The notes under the pieces are model-generated. The model was not told the DNA's origin, searched no databases, and saw only the letters and a list, made by a program, of their open reading frames with translations. A stretch of 12,218 nt of DNA from JBBDUG01 sp040904025 (lineage in GTDB: Bacteria > Patescibacteriota > Minisyncoccia > Phycocordibacterales > SW-6-46-9): the NCBI GenBank assembly GCA_040904025.1, contig JBBDUG010000002.1, positions 1 through 12,218 of the forward strand, written 5' to 3'. Below are positions 11,810 through 12,218 of this stretch, piece after piece (the stretch's first letter is position 1; every line of letters begins with the position of its first letter). The position numbers and the translations under genes were made by a program.

Positions 11810-12190
11810 CTAGAGAGATAGCGGCCATGGAAGAGAGATGAAGAGCAGCGCTAATGCAGCTGCTGCAAGTGCCATATTTTTCATAAAGTGTGGCATTTGC
11901 TGCATCTTTTCCTCAGGAGAGACTCCCCAGAATCGGTGCATTATGAACGATGTTGGAACGAGGAAGAGGATGAGGAGAATAAGTCCCACTTGTGGAAAAA
12001 CACCTGTTGCAACCGAGAGTCCTCCGAGGAGAAGTATAAGGCCGGTAGCAGGTACGAAGAATGAGGCACCTCCAACTCCCTGTGAGGCTGCGTATGCTAC
12101 CATCTGATCTTTCTTCATAAAATGATTAACTCCAAAGAAGACAAAGATGAGTCCAAAAACTATACGTCCGATGAGAAATACTATATCCAT
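11810..12190 (-). CDS. DoxX family membrane protein, copy 2
   Basis: This is also 126 residues, with the same start (MDIVFLIGRI) and ending (SLPWPLSL) and the same four-helix plan as copy 1. The most divergent stretches are the loop after helix 1 (residues 25-43) and the one before helix 4 (89-101, SPEEKMQQMPH compared with PEDQRQGQM), where substrate or partner contacts would differ. It heads an operon with the 48-residue gene 3 bp downstream. The stop is TAG at 11810-11812. Only 28 bp of upstream sequence are in the window, with an AT-rich stretch and no clear -10/-35 pair. Confidence 0.85.
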   Translation of the reverse strand: MDIVFLIGRIVFGLIFVFFGVNHFMKKDQMVAYAASQGVGGASFFVPATGLILLLGGLSVATGVFPQVGLILLILFLVPTSFIMHRFWGVSPEEKMQQMPHFMKNMALAAAALALLFISLPWPLSL

Positions 12191-12218
12191 GTATAGTGAT
12201 ATTTATTTTGTAATGATG

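Overview
The window looks like a genomic fragment, probably metagenomic, from a Patescibacteria/CPR bacterium of Parcubacteria type. This is inferred from dense gene packing, very short leaders, tRNAs without encoded CCA, a LAGLIDADG endonuclease with the WSxxMAYVLGFFAADG start, and many single-anchor envelope proteins. The standard code fits: TAA, TAG and TGA all end genes and no in-frame TGA is seen inside one.

Layout. 1-1025 is the 3' end of a large secreted or surface protein with repeated Ig-like domains. A 29-residue one-helix membrane peptide and an anchored YceI-like lipid-binding protein follow. 2039-3618 is a two-gene unit (AI-2E/PerM-type permease and a half-size MFS protein). 3658-4574 holds tRNA-Met(CAT), a LAGLIDADG homing endonuclease and tRNA-Asp(GTC); the endonuclease frame ends inside tRNA-Asp. 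A 237-bp gene-free stretch rich in hairpins leads to a hicBA toxin-antitoxin pair whose toxin is cut by an in-frame TAG. 5432-7610 encodes an anchored PQQ-type sugar dehydrogenase and the endolytic transglycosylase MltG. Facing it is an EamA-type transporter (minus strand), which diverges from a lone rpmJ (ribosomal protein L36). 8724-9518 is undecaprenyl-diphosphatase (uppP), convergent with a minus-strand pair (alpha/beta hydrolase, histidine phosphatase). The right end carries two DoxX paralogs on the minus strand with a 48-residue gene between them.

Shared function. Many genes serve the envelope: MltG sets glycan strand length, UppP recycles the lipid carrier, YceI may bind isoprenoid lipids, and the permeases, DoxX proteins and surface protein sit in or on the membrane.

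Regulation. Several genes (3818, 4812, 8724, 10899 minus, perhaps 5432) have a -10 hexamer ending 6-7 nt before the start codon, which predicts leaderless mRNAs. Clear hairpin-plus-T terminators follow yceI, rpmJ and the first doxX.

Assembly. The 100-N run at 11061-11160 is flanked by an exact 55-bp duplication, and the window's first 55 bp recur at 253-307. Both suggest k=55 assembly-graph joins; the N gap is probably not real sequence. No single undescribed system stands out. The most unusual loci are the tRNA/endonuclease overlap, the structured stretch beside it, and the interrupted hicA.
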